Of a stretch of DNA of 15,306 nucleotides, positions 7,137-13,616 are shown in pieces (position 1 is the first letter of the stretch; each line of letters starts with the position of its first letter). Source of the DNA: JALYUA01 sp038239305 (GTDB lineage: Bacteria; Acidobacteriota; Thermoanaerobaculia; UBA5066; Gp7-AA6); NCBI GenBank assembly GCA_038239305.1, contig JBBSEW010000077.1, forward strand, positions 1-15,306, written 5' to 3'. A program made the position numbers and the translations under genes. Under the pieces are notes generated by a model, which was not told where the DNA came from, did no database searches, and worked only from the letters and a program-made list of their open reading frames with translations.

Positions 7137-7535
7137 ATGACCGAACCCCTGGCGACTCAAAGTCGATCCCTGTCTCGCGTCGTTCTCGTCGAGGACGACC
7201 GCGATCTCGCGCTCGCGATCTGCGCCGCCGTCGAAGCCGAAGGGTTCACGATTGTGCATCTGCAGAACGGAGAGGAAGGTCTCGACTATCTCTCGAACTC
7301 CCCTCCTCCTCTCCTGATCCTGCTCGACCTGAACATGCCGGTCGTGAACGGGTGGGAGTTTCGCCGCCGGCAGACGCAGGATCCGCGGATCGCGAGCGTG
7401 CCGGTGATCGTGATGAGCGCGCACCAGACGGGGGTCCTCGCGGACGCGACCGGCGTCAGCTTCTATCTCAAGAAGCCCTTCTCGCTCGATACACTCCTCG
7501 GGTACATCCGCCGCCTCGCGAATCGCGTCCGCTGA
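7137..7535 (+). CDS. single-domain response regulator (CheY-like receiver)
   Basis: The 132-residue protein is a receiver domain with no output domain. The acidic pair Glu19-Asp20-Asp21 follows the first strand (RVVLVEDD), the phosphoacceptor is Asp64 in LILLDLNMP, the switch Ser94 sits in VIVMSA, and the conserved Lys113-Pro114 is in FYLKKPF. It should take a phosphate from a histidine kinase and signal through protein contact, since no DNA-binding or enzymatic domain is attached. No kinase is nearby, so it is an orphan. The ATG at 7137 leaves about a dozen residues before the first strand. It is convergent with the protease gene, with 55 nt between the stops. Confidence 0.93.
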   Translation: MTEPLATQSRSLSRVVLVEDDRDLALAICAAVEAEGFTIVHLQNGEEGLDYLSNSPPPLLILLDLNMPVVNGWEFRRRQTQDPRIASVPVIVMSAHQTGVLADATGVSFYLKKPFSLDTLLGYIRRLANRVR

Positions 7536-7590
7536 GCGAGCGAACGGAGCCGATCCTTGATCCTTCTCCGGGCCGGTTCCGAAGTCCGCG

Positions 7591-9027
7591 TCAGATCGTC
7601 AGGATCGAGTCGAAGGTGCCGAAGGCGTCCAGGTCCCGCGCGTTATTACCGGGATCGGAACGCCAGTGGCGGCCGTCGATGAAGAGCTTGTAGCGGTAAC
7701 GGCCTGCCGCGGGGCGCGCGATCTCGACCTGCCACATCCCGTCCTCCTGCCGCGAGAACGCCGCCGCGTCCCGGTCCCATTCATTGAACTCGCCGGCGAG
7801 GCACACGCGCTTCGCCCGATCGTCGAGATACCGGAACAGGATCCGGCTTTCCTCGACGAGAGGGCCCGTCTCGGGATGCGGAACGCCGTTGGCCTCCGCG
7901 ACCGCGGCCTCGACCGCATGCCGGGCGTTCATGACGCCAAACCCCTGCCGCTCCGCCGGAGCGCCCTCGATCGGCTCGGCCGTGCGGATCAGGATCTCCT
8001 TGACCGCGGCCGGAGTGAGCGACGGGTTCGCCTCGAGCATCTGCGCCACGACCGAGGCGACGATCGGCGAGGCGAAGGACGTTCCGTCGACGTGCTGGTA
8101 GTGAGCCGCCACGATCTTCCGGTCGTGCACCCGCAACAGGACGGCGGCGCGAATCGCTTCGGCCGAGTGGACATCCAGGTCTTCCGGAAGGTCCGCGGCG
8201 GATCCCTCCTCGGCGGCGAGAGCGGTGAGCTCGGCGTCCGGCGCCGTCACGAATCGCGCGAGCGCCTGCGCCGTGCGGAACTCGGGAGTCCCCACGACGA
8301 TGGGGGCGGCGACTTCCATCGCCGGCGCGAGGAGTTCGGGCTTGGCGAGCCCGTCCGCGGTGCTTCCGTAGCTCGACGTGTAGAGCGCGAATGAGTGGCC
8401 GTCCTCGGAATTCCAGTCGTGGTACCCGCCGACGGTCACGACCGAAGGGGCCGACGCGGGGGGCACGGAACGATGCTCGACGTTTCCGCCGGCATTTCCC
8501 GCCGCGACGACGAGGATCAGGCCACGTTTGACCGCCTCTTCCGCCAGCTGGTTCACGCGGCTGTCGGGAAGGGGCACGTCCCGATCTCCGCCGAGGGAGA
8601 TATTCACGACGCGGACGTCGAAGCGGGCGGCATTTTCGAGAAGCCACTCGAGGGCCCGCGCGATCTGCTCGTCGTGAATCGAGCCCTCGCGGCCGACCTG
8701 GACCAGGAGCAGGCGCGCCCCGGAGGCGAGACCCCGGTAGACCCCATCGGAGAGCGCTCCGTCCCCCGCCGCCACGACGGTCGTCTGGGTGCCGTGCCAC
8801 TCCCAGGGATGCGGCGGCCGCGCCGGCGATAACGATGCCTCCTCGTCGTCCACGGCATGGAATCCGGCGATGCGACCCGCGACGTCCGGGTGCGCGGTGA
8901 ATCCGGCGTCGAGGAGAGCGATGGTCACGCCCTTTCCCGTGAAATCGGGATGCGACCCGAGGCGTTCCGCCGTCGGAGCCACGACCGGCGGTCCGGAGGG
9001 GTGCCGGGAATCGTGTTCGTGGGCCAT
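7591..9027 (-). CDS. S8 subtilisin-like serine protease with C-terminal glycogen-binding (AMPK/CBM48-like) domain
   Basis: The 478-residue protein has a complete subtilisin triad: Asp40 (TIALLDAG), His78 (WHGTQT) and Ser317 (DGTSFASP), with oxyanion Asn178 (AAGNAGG). No signal peptide or prodomain is visible and the N-terminus is His/Asp-rich, so a cytoplasmic location is likely. Between APAMEVAAPIVV and the Ser motif there is an insertion of some 60-70 residues, Ala/Glu-rich. The last 85 residues (from about 394: RILFRYLDD, VCLAGEFNEWDRD, DGMWQVEI, GRYRYKLFIDGRHWRSDP) match the AMPK-beta/CBM48 E-set fold that binds glycogen-like glucans. Start at ATG 9027 is preceded by GAGG; an upstream extension in the same frame lacks protease features. 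It is divergent from the small 9143 gene. Confidence 0.9.
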   Translation of the reverse strand: MAHEHDSRHPSGPPVVAPTAERLGSHPDFTGKGVTIALLDAGFTAHPDVAGRIAGFHAVDDEEASLSPARPPHPWEWHGTQTTVVAAGDGALSDGVYRGLASGARLLLVQVGREGSIHDEQIARALEWLLENAARFDVRVVNISLGGDRDVPLPDSRVNQLAEEAVKRGLILVVAAGNAGGNVEHRSVPPASAPSVVTVGGYHDWNSEDGHSFALYTSSYGSTADGLAKPELLAPAMEVAAPIVVGTPEFRTAQALARFVTAPDAELTALAAEEGSAADLPEDLDVHSAEAIRAAVLLRVHDRKIVAAHYQHVDGTSFASPIVASVVAQMLEANPSLTPAAVKEILIRTAEPIEGAPAERQGFGVMNARHAVEAAVAEANGVPHPETGPLVEESRILFRYLDDRAKRVCLAGEFNEWDRDAAAFSRQEDGMWQVEIARPAAGRYRYKLFIDGRHWRSDPGNNARDLDAFGTFDSILTI

Positions 9028-9119
9028 GTCCTCAGCGTATCGCGAGCGGACGGAGGTAACACGCGACGACGCAAGGGCTTCGCGGGATCGACGAATGCAG
9101 GCTGCGCGGTTGCGCCGCA

Positions 9120-9128
9120 TGCTAATCT
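9120..9128 (+). promoter_or_regulatory. possible extended -10 element before the 9143 gene
   Basis: TGCTAATCT lies 14 nt upstream of ATG 9143 and shares the TGCTA core with the smc element. No Shine-Dalgarno sequence follows it, so a very short leader is suggested. The match to TATAAT is weak. Confidence 0.25.
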
Positions 9129-9142
9129 TTCTTAAGACCCGC

Positions 9143-9487
9143 ATGGCGATCGCCCTCGCAGACCAAAAGCCCGAGACGCAGCAGAAGGGGCCGCGCGCGA
9201 ACTTCCGCTGGAACCTCGTCGATCCCTGGGACGAACAGCGCCTCGCGGCCTTCCTCATGACCAAGCACCGGCGCAACGACGCGGACTGGACGCGGCGTGC
9301 CTCCCCCTTCTACGCGTCGCTCGGCCAGGCGATCGTCGAATGCTCCGTGCCGATCGCCGACCCGGCGACCGTGCATGATCTCGAGACCCTCCTGACCCGC
9401 GAGCTGCACGGGATCCTGAGCGGCGCGAGCGCCATGCACGACGAGATGGTGACTGGAACGGATTGGAGACGGGTCACGCCGCCATAG
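9143..9487 (+). CDS. uncharacterised 114-residue protein
   Basis: I do not recognise a family. The protein starts at ATG 9143 and is predicted soluble and mostly helical, with a polar N-terminus, a Trp-containing block (NFRWNLVDPWDEQRLAAFL), an RRASPFYASLGQAIVE helix and a Leu-rich helix (VHDLETLLTRELHGIL). There is no signal peptide, membrane segment or Cys pair. Codon use is GC3-rich like its neighbours, and the plus frame reads as a balanced protein whereas the opposite strand gives an Arg-rich, low-complexity one. The stop at 9485-9487 falls 1 nt before the first copy of the 148-bp repeat, so the native C-terminus may have been altered by repeat insertion. It is divergent from the protease with 115 nt between starts. 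Confidence 0.6.
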   Translation: MAIALADQKPETQQKGPRANFRWNLVDPWDEQRLAAFLMTKHRRNDADWTRRASPFYASLGQAIVECSVPIADPATVHDLETLLTRELHGILSGASAMHDEMVTGTDWRRVTPP

Positions 9488-9488
9488 C

Positions 9489-9636
9489 GTCGCCTGCGCC
9501 GCGATGGGGTTTGGGGCGGAGGGTCGGGCGTTGTGCGCGGAGTTCCTCTGCAGCTGGAGGTGCTCGGCTCGGCCGGATGCGGCCTCGACCGAGCGGAGTG
9601 TGGCGGGCTCCGGCTCCCGCAACGGGAGGCTCCTCC
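9489..9636. repeat. 148-bp direct repeat, copy 1, with conserved hairpin
   Basis: This segment aligns without gaps to 9751-9898, 262 nt downstream, with 12 mismatches by my count (about 92% identity). It contains an imperfect hairpin: GCTCGG (9562-9567) with CCGAGC (9589-9594), enclosing GGCCG-gatg-CGGCC. After the aligned part, the homology resumes 25 nt later (ACTCCTCCCGCTGCGAG, 9654-9670), so this copy carries a short extra segment. Confidence 0.85.
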
Positions 9637-9699
9637 TTCCCTCCGGTCAGGAGACTCCTCCCGCTGCGAGCTATGGAATCAGCCGGGCTCGTCAATGGA

Positions 9700-9744
9700 G
9701 CGCCTTCCCCCTCTCCCCGCGGGAGAGGGCGGGGTGAGGGGCGC
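9700..9744. repeat. REP-like palindrome
   Basis: The core stem is CCCTCTCCC (9709-9717) with GGGAGAGGG (9721-9729) around CGC, and an outer stem GCGCC (9700-9704) pairs with GGCGC (9740-9744). The sequence resembles the CTCTCCC/GGGAGAGGGCGGGGTGAGG type of intergenic palindrome found in many GC-rich bacterial genomes. It sits between the two 148-bp repeat copies. No REP-associated transposase is encoded in the window. Confidence 0.7.
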
Positions 9745-9750
9745 CACTCC

Positions 9751-9898
9751 GTCGCCTGCGCCGCGATGGGGCTCGAGGCGGAGGGGCGAGCGTTGTGCGC
9801 GGAGGTCCTCTGGAGCTGGAGGTGCTCGGCTCGGCCGGATGCGGCCTCGACCGAGCAGAGGGTGGTTGGCTCCGGCTCCCGCACCGGGAGGCTCCTCC
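9751..9898. repeat. 148-bp direct repeat, copy 2, with conserved hairpin
   Basis: This is the second copy of the element at 9489-9636. Its hairpin is slightly longer: TGCTCGG (9823-9829) with CCGAGCA (9851-9857), internal stem GGCCG/CGGCC and loop GATG. The stem arms are the best-conserved part of the repeat while mismatches cluster outside them, as expected if the structure matters. Confidence 0.85.
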
Positions 9899-10039
9899 CG
9901 TTGCGAAGCGAGGAACGGGTCTGGCGAGGAGGGTGCCGGCGAGGGGAGCGCTCGCGGGGGCGGAGCGGGCTCCTGAATGGCGGGACTCCCCCTTCCCTTT
10001 CGGGCCGTCCCTCGATTTCCAGCTGATTCGATAGTTCGG

Positions 10040-10123
10040 TCGATCGCGAGATCGCGAGATTCCCACCTCACCCGATTCCCCCGATTGATCACCCGATCGC
10101 CCGATCACCCGATCGCCCGATTC
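10040..10123. repeat. 8-bp tandem repeat array (CCCGATCR)
   Basis: The clearest part is CCCGATCG, CCCGATCA, CCCGATCG, CCCGATTC in tandem at 10092-10123. The same 8-nt phase can be followed back to TCGATCGC and GAGATCGC at 10040-10055 with drifting units. It ends 60 nt before the likely -35 of the DGQHR gene. It may be slippage-derived, or a set of regulator sites given the CGATCG half-palindromes. Confidence 0.65.
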
Positions 10124-10182
10124 GTGCGGCAAGCCACGCCTGTGCCCACACGGCATGACCTTCCTCTCGCCCATTCCGCGGC

Positions 10183-10213
10183 TCGACAGCCCTAAAACTC
10201 TTTCTTCTATAAT
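10183..10213 (+). promoter_or_regulatory. promoter of the DGQHR gene
   Basis: A perfect TATAAT (10208-10213) lies in a locally AT-rich patch, with TCGACA (10183-10188, five of six -35 bases) 19 nt upstream, which is longer than ideal. The start codon at 10239 follows 25 nt later with a purine-rich ribosome site (AAGGGGGCAAGG) between. Confidence 0.55.
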
Positions 10214-10238
10214 CCCCGCAACAATCAAGGGGGCAAGG

Positions 10239-11366
10239 ATGTTGTCCGTTCCCTCGCTCCGGCTCAACCAGTTCGGCGTGCGGTTCTATGAAGCCCTGCT
10301 TTCTGGAGTCGATCTCCAGTCGCTCGTCGGATTCGAGGTCCTCTCGTTCGGGCCCGAGACCCAGACCACGCGCGGGAAGGCCAAGGCCAAGGCCAGCCGG
10401 GTGAACTGGGAGTTCCTGGAAAAGCGCATCGCCGCCTCCGAGCACGCGTTTCAGCGGCCGATCATCCAGAAGAAGATCGAGGAGCTCGTCCACTACTACC
10501 TGCAGTGCGCGGACTCCGGCACCCTTCCGACGATTCCCGGCAGCGTCCTGCTCGTCTCCGACCGCCGCCTCGAATTCACGCCGTCGGCCGGCCGCTCGGA
10601 CATCGGGACCCTCAAGCTCCCGGAAGAAGGCGGGATCCTCCGCGCCCTGGATGGGCAGCACCGGCTCCTCGCCCTCCACCAGCTGGCCGAGAAGCACAAC
10701 CTGAAGGACTTCCAGGTCCCCGCCGTGGTCTTCGACGCCCTGACGCCCGACCAGGTCGTCGAGCTCTTCGTCACGATCAACAGCAAGCACACGAAGCTGA
10801 ACCCCTCCCACCTCATCTCTCTCTCGGGCCGGCGACTCTACCGGGACGAGAACCTGGCGGCGGCGCATGACGTCATCCGCAGCCTCAACGAAGACGAGCA
10901 CTCGCCGCTCAAGGGGCAGATCAAGGTGCTCGGGATCGGCAAGGGAAGCGTCACCCAGGCTTCCCTGGCGGACGAGCTGCGAGATGTGTTCGCGGCGATG
11001 GACGCCGCCGGCGGGCGGATGACCCGCGAGTTCCGCGAAAATGCCCGCCGCTTCTTTCTGAACTATTTCAAAGCCGCGGCCCGGGCCTTCCCGGCGGCGT
11101 TCGCGGGGCGCAAATACTCGATCAAGAGCTCGACTTCCCTCCGCGCCTTCATCCGGATCGTTCCCTACGTGATCGCGATGATCCGCAGCCGCGCCGGAGA
11201 CGTCTGGTCGTCGGGCGAGCTCGACGCGGCGCTGCGCCCCTGGGCGGAAGCGATCGGCGACAGGCGGTTCGAGACCGAGGGCGCCTGGAAGGAAAAGATG
11301 ACGGGCGGAACGCGGTCCGCCGTGGAGATTCTCGCACGCGAGCTTCGACAGGGACTGAACGCCTGA
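10239..11366 (+). CDS. DGQHR-domain protein (DndB-like)
   Basis: The 375-residue protein carries the family motif DGQHRLLALHQL at 138-149, preceded by GILRAL and followed by VPAVVFDALTPDQVVELFVTINSKHTKLNPSHL, the conserved second block of DGQHR/DndB-type proteins. The C-terminal half is helical. In the family, DndB represses DNA phosphorothioation genes in Dnd systems, but many DGQHR proteins are stand-alone with unknown function. No dndACDE or restriction gene is in view, so this is an orphan. ATG 10239 is chosen because it follows the TATAAT promoter and a purine-rich ribosome site; an in-frame ATG at 10155 lies upstream of that promoter. LemA follows after 78 nt on the same strand. Confidence 0.85.
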   Translation: MLSVPSLRLNQFGVRFYEALLSGVDLQSLVGFEVLSFGPETQTTRGKAKAKASRVNWEFLEKRIAASEHAFQRPIIQKKIEELVHYYLQCADSGTLPTIPGSVLLVSDRRLEFTPSAGRSDIGTLKLPEEGGILRALDGQHRLLALHQLAEKHNLKDFQVPAVVFDALTPDQVVELFVTINSKHTKLNPSHLISLSGRRLYRDENLAAAHDVIRSLNEDEHSPLKGQIKVLGIGKGSVTQASLADELRDVFAAMDAAGGRMTREFRENARRFFLNYFKAAARAFPAAFAGRKYSIKSSTSLRAFIRIVPYVIAMIRSRAGDVWSSGELDAALRPWAEAIGDRRFETEGAWKEKMTGGTRSAVEILARELRQGLNA

Positions 11367-11444
11367 GACCGCTTTCGAGGGGGGTAAGGCCTCCGAACTT
11401 CGACGCTTCTTTTTCGTATTCATGGGGGAGAGGAGCCAACTGAC

Positions 11445-12026
11445 ATGGCCGCATTTGGAGGCTGTCTCGTCGTCCTGCTCGTGCTCGCGTTTTTCGCGGC
11501 AATCTGGGCGATCTGGCGCTACAACAATCTCGTCACGCTCAAGAACCAGGTGGCGAACGCCTGGAAACAGATCGACGTCCAGCTGAAACGCCGGCACGAC
11601 CTGATCCCGAACCTCGTCGCGGCCGTGAAGGGCGAAATGCAGTTCGAGCAGGACACGCTCGAGAAGGTCATTTCCGCACGAAACAGCGCCGTGAGCGCCC
11701 AGGGAGTCGCCGACACGGCCGCGAAAGAGAACCAGCTGACACAGACACTCTCGCGCCTCTTCGCGCTGGCCGAGAACTACCCGACCCTGAAGGCGAACGA
11801 GAGCGTCAAATCGCTCATGGAGGAGCTGACTTCGACGGAGAACAAGATCGGGTTCGCGCGCCAGTTCTACAACGACATCGCGACGCGGTTCAACACGGAC
11901 CAGGAGATCTTCCCCGACAGCTTCATCGCGAAGACCTTCAACTTCCAGCACGTGGAGCTTTTCGAGATCACGGCACCGGCGGAACGGGAAGTGCCGCAGG
12001 TGGATTTGAATCTGAGGCCGAAATAG
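11445..12026 (+). CDS. lemA: LemA family membrane protein
   Basis: The 193-residue protein has the LemA layout: a short N-terminus, one transmembrane helix at about 7-24 (CLVVLLVLAFFAAIWAIW), then the conserved helical domain with YNNLVTLKNQVANAWKQIDVQLKRRHDLIPNLV split over residues 26-58, ENYPTLKAN near 110 and RQFYNDIATRFNT near 140. The bulk is predicted on the far side of the cytoplasmic membrane or in the periplasm. The molecular function is not established; the family is often encoded beside M48/HtpX-type proteases or TPM-domain proteins, as here. A strong ribosome site (GGGGGAGAGGAG) precedes ATG 11445. It is separated from the protease gene by 182 nt of repeats. Confidence 0.93.
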   Translation: MAAFGGCLVVLLVLAFFAAIWAIWRYNNLVTLKNQVANAWKQIDVQLKRRHDLIPNLVAAVKGEMQFEQDTLEKVISARNSAVSAQGVADTAAKENQLTQTLSRLFALAENYPTLKANESVKSLMEELTSTENKIGFARQFYNDIATRFNTDQEIFPDSFIAKTFNFQHVELFEITAPAEREVPQVDLNLRPK

Positions 12027-12058
12027 CCCGGGACGTCTTCGGCTATCGCTCCTTTTTC

Positions 12059-12198
12059 CGTTCCGGGTTCCGGGTGCCGTCGTCCCGGGTCCCGGGCCCC
12101 GGGTTCTGAGTTGTCTCTCGCGCAGGCCAGGCTCCCTTCGACCGTCGACAGGGTTGTTACCGCCGGCCTCGAAAACAGAAAACGGAAACCGATAACTG
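12059..12198. repeat. 7-bp repeat clusters in the lemA-M48 spacer
   Basis: Seven heptamers of consensus GGTTCCG run from 12059 to 12108 (CGTTCCG, GGTTCCG, GGTGCCG, one extra T, CGTCCCG, GGTCCCG, GGCCCCG, GGTTCTG). A second cluster reads GAAAACA, GAAAACG, GAAACCG, ATAACTG at 12171-12198, ending 10 nt before the protease ATG. The middle part (12109-12170) shows no clear period. A 12-mer GGTTCCGGGTGC at 12066 recurs at 13239. Confidence 0.65.
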
Positions 12199-12208
12199 TG
12201 AACTCTCC

Positions 12209-13192
12209 ATGACCAACCTCTACGACCAGCAGCGGCAAAATCTGCGGCGAAGCACGGTCATCCTCGTCGGCTTCGTCGCATTCATCGCGTTTCTCGGCAT
12301 GGGCGCGGACGTGGCGCTCTACTCGGGCGGCGCGAGCCCCGGATTCCCCATCGCCACGATCGGGGCGCTCGTCTTCGGCGGCGCTTCGGCCTGGTGGTCG
12401 TTCCGGGGAGGCGACCGGGCGGTCCTCGAATCGACCCGGGCCGTCCCGGTCGATCTGACGGATCCGCGGCAGAGGGTCCTGGACGACGTGGTGACGGAGA
12501 TGTCGATCGCTTCGGGCCTCCCGAAGCCCGCCGTCTACGTGATCCCCGATCCCGACCCGAACGCCTTCGCGACCGGGACCGGACCGGAGAAATCGTCGAT
12601 CGCAGTGACGGCCGGTCTCCTCGCGACGATGAACCGCGAGGAGCTGCAGGCCGTCGTGTCCCATGAGATGTCGCACGTCCGCAACTACGACATCCGCGTG
12701 ATGACGGTCGTCGCGGCGCTCGTCGGCTCGGCGCTCCTGATCTCGGACTGGGGCCGGCGCGGCATGTACTGGGGAGGCGGGCGGCGAAGCGACCGGGATG
12801 ACGGAGAAGGAGGAGGCGGAGGCGGAGGCGGCGGAATCCTCGCGATCGCCGTGCTCGTGCTGTGGGTCATCTCGATCATCCTCGCGCCGATCATCGCGCA
12901 GCTGGTCGCGATGGCGGTCTCCCGGGAACGGGAGTACCTCGCCGACGCCTCGGGAGCGGAGCTCACGCGAAACCCTCTGGCCCTCGCCGCCGCGCTCGAA
13001 AAAATCGACGCGGCCGTCGCGCCGACGCAGTCGATCAAGCAGGGCGTCGCGCACCTGTGCATCGAGGATCCGCGGGGCCGTGCCATCAACGGCTCCGAGG
13101 GCGCCTTCGCCAATCTCTTTGCGACCCACCCCCCGATGGCGAAGCGGATCGCGATACTGAGGGAAATGGCGTATCAGAAAACGGGGACGTAG
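12209..13192 (+). CDS. htpX: M48 family membrane zinc metalloprotease (HtpX-like)
   Basis: The 327-residue protein shows the zinc motif HEMSH (His152, Glu153, His156) in VVSHEMSHVRNYD and the third ligand Glu242 in SREREYLADASGAEL, both typical of HtpX. Two N-terminal transmembrane helices (about 15-60) and two more flanking a linker (about 170-185 and 208-235) fit the HtpX topology, with the catalytic site facing the cytoplasm. The linker is unusual, with a run of nine Gly after an Asp/Arg-rich stretch. The family degrades misfolded membrane proteins. No Shine-Dalgarno sequence precedes ATG 12209, where 7-bp repeats reach almost to the start. Pairing with LemA is a common arrangement; the lineage-specific name is less certain than the family. 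Confidence 0.92.
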   Translation: MTNLYDQQRQNLRRSTVILVGFVAFIAFLGMGADVALYSGGASPGFPIATIGALVFGGASAWWSFRGGDRAVLESTRAVPVDLTDPRQRVLDDVVTEMSIASGLPKPAVYVIPDPDPNAFATGTGPEKSSIAVTAGLLATMNREELQAVVSHEMSHVRNYDIRVMTVVAALVGSALLISDWGRRGMYWGGGRRSDRDDGEGGGGGGGGGILAIAVLVLWVISIILAPIIAQLVAMAVSREREYLADASGAELTRNPLALAAALEKIDAAVAPTQSIKQGVAHLCIEDPRGRAINGSEGAFANLFATHPPMAKRIAILREMAYQKTGT

Positions 13193-13238
13193 GAGGGGCG
13201 CTGTCCGCTTTCAGCGTCCGCCCCGGGTCTCGAGGACC

Positions 13239-13301
13239 GGTTCCGGGTGCTGGGTTCGAGAACTGATACCGAAAACTCAGAGCTCACGACTCCGAGCTCG
13301 G
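13239..13301. repeat. drifting 7-bp repeats after the M48 gene
   Basis: Nine heptamers in one phase run from GGTTCCG, GGTGCTG, GGTTCGA through GAACTGA, AACTCAG, AGCTCAC, GACTCCG to AGCTCGG. The triplet CTC recurs every 7 nt at 13276, 13283, 13290 and 13297. The array ends in the palindrome CCGAGCTCGG (13292-13301). It fills the spacer between two convergent genes. Confidence 0.55.
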
Positions 13302-13322
13302 AAATGATCGCTGCCAACCGCT

Positions 13323-13610
13323 TCAGTCCAGATCAAAATCCCGTATCGGCTTCGAGTCATCTTTCTTCGCCCGGTCGAAGAGCTCGTCGAATTTTCGATT
13401 CAGAACGTCCTTCTTCGACTTCTCCGCTTCGACCGATGCCGCGAACTTCTTTTCCCGTTCCACGTCGTGCGTCTTGAGCGCTCCGATGGCATCGTCGACG
13501 GACTGAAAGGTCCGGGGGACCTTCGGCGCCTCGTGCGCGATGACGGCCTTCAGATTCGGATCGATCTTGAGTCTCGCGTTGCAGCAGGGGCAGAGCAGGT
13601 CGAAGTCCAT
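13323..13610 (-). CDS. small CxxC protein of unknown function
   Basis: The 95-residue protein opens with MDFDLLCPCCNARLKID, a single CPCC knuckle of zinc-ribbon type, followed by a charged helical tail very rich in Lys, Asp and Glu (residues 45-95). A second Cys pair is missing, so a complete zinc site would need dimerisation or the knuckle is structural. There is no membrane segment. I recognise no function; small proteins of this type are often annotated as hypothetical. The ATG at 13610 lies 6 nt after a TAGAAT -10 element, which implies a leaderless message. It is convergent with the M48 protease gene and downstream of the S4 gene by 82 nt. Confidence 0.72.
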   Translation of the reverse strand: MDFDLLCPCCNARLKIDPNLKAVIAHEAPKVPRTFQSVDDAIGALKTHDVEREKKFAASVEAEKSKKDVLNRKFDELFDRAKKDDSKPIRDFDLD

Positions 13611-13616
13611 CCCGGG

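Larger units (their letters stand above)
9488..10238. other. 751-nt non-coding, repeat-filled spacer
   Basis: No credible gene is present. Open frames here are Arg/Ser/Pro-rich artefacts repeated in both copies of a direct repeat. The region holds two 148-bp repeat copies, a REP-like palindrome between them, an octamer tandem array, and the promoter and ribosome site of the DGQHR gene. The stretch 9899-10039 shows nothing further that I can name. Confidence 0.7.

Noticed and set aside
9489..9898. Insertion sequence or MITE
   Set aside because: The copies are direct, without terminal inverted repeats, target duplications or a transposase that I can see.
9463..10026. Several open frames over the 148-bp repeats
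   Set aside because: They repeat the same Arg/Ser/Pro-rich peptide twice because of the direct repeat, overlap one another in different frames and contain REP-type translated palindromes.
10089..11951. 620-codon minus-strand frame opposite the DGQHR and LemA genes
   Set aside because: It is antisense to two recognisable families and spans their promoter and spacer.
11867..13129. Minus-strand frame opposite the M48 protease
   Set aside because: It is antisense to a gene with intact HExxH and third-ligand motifs and runs through repeat DNA.
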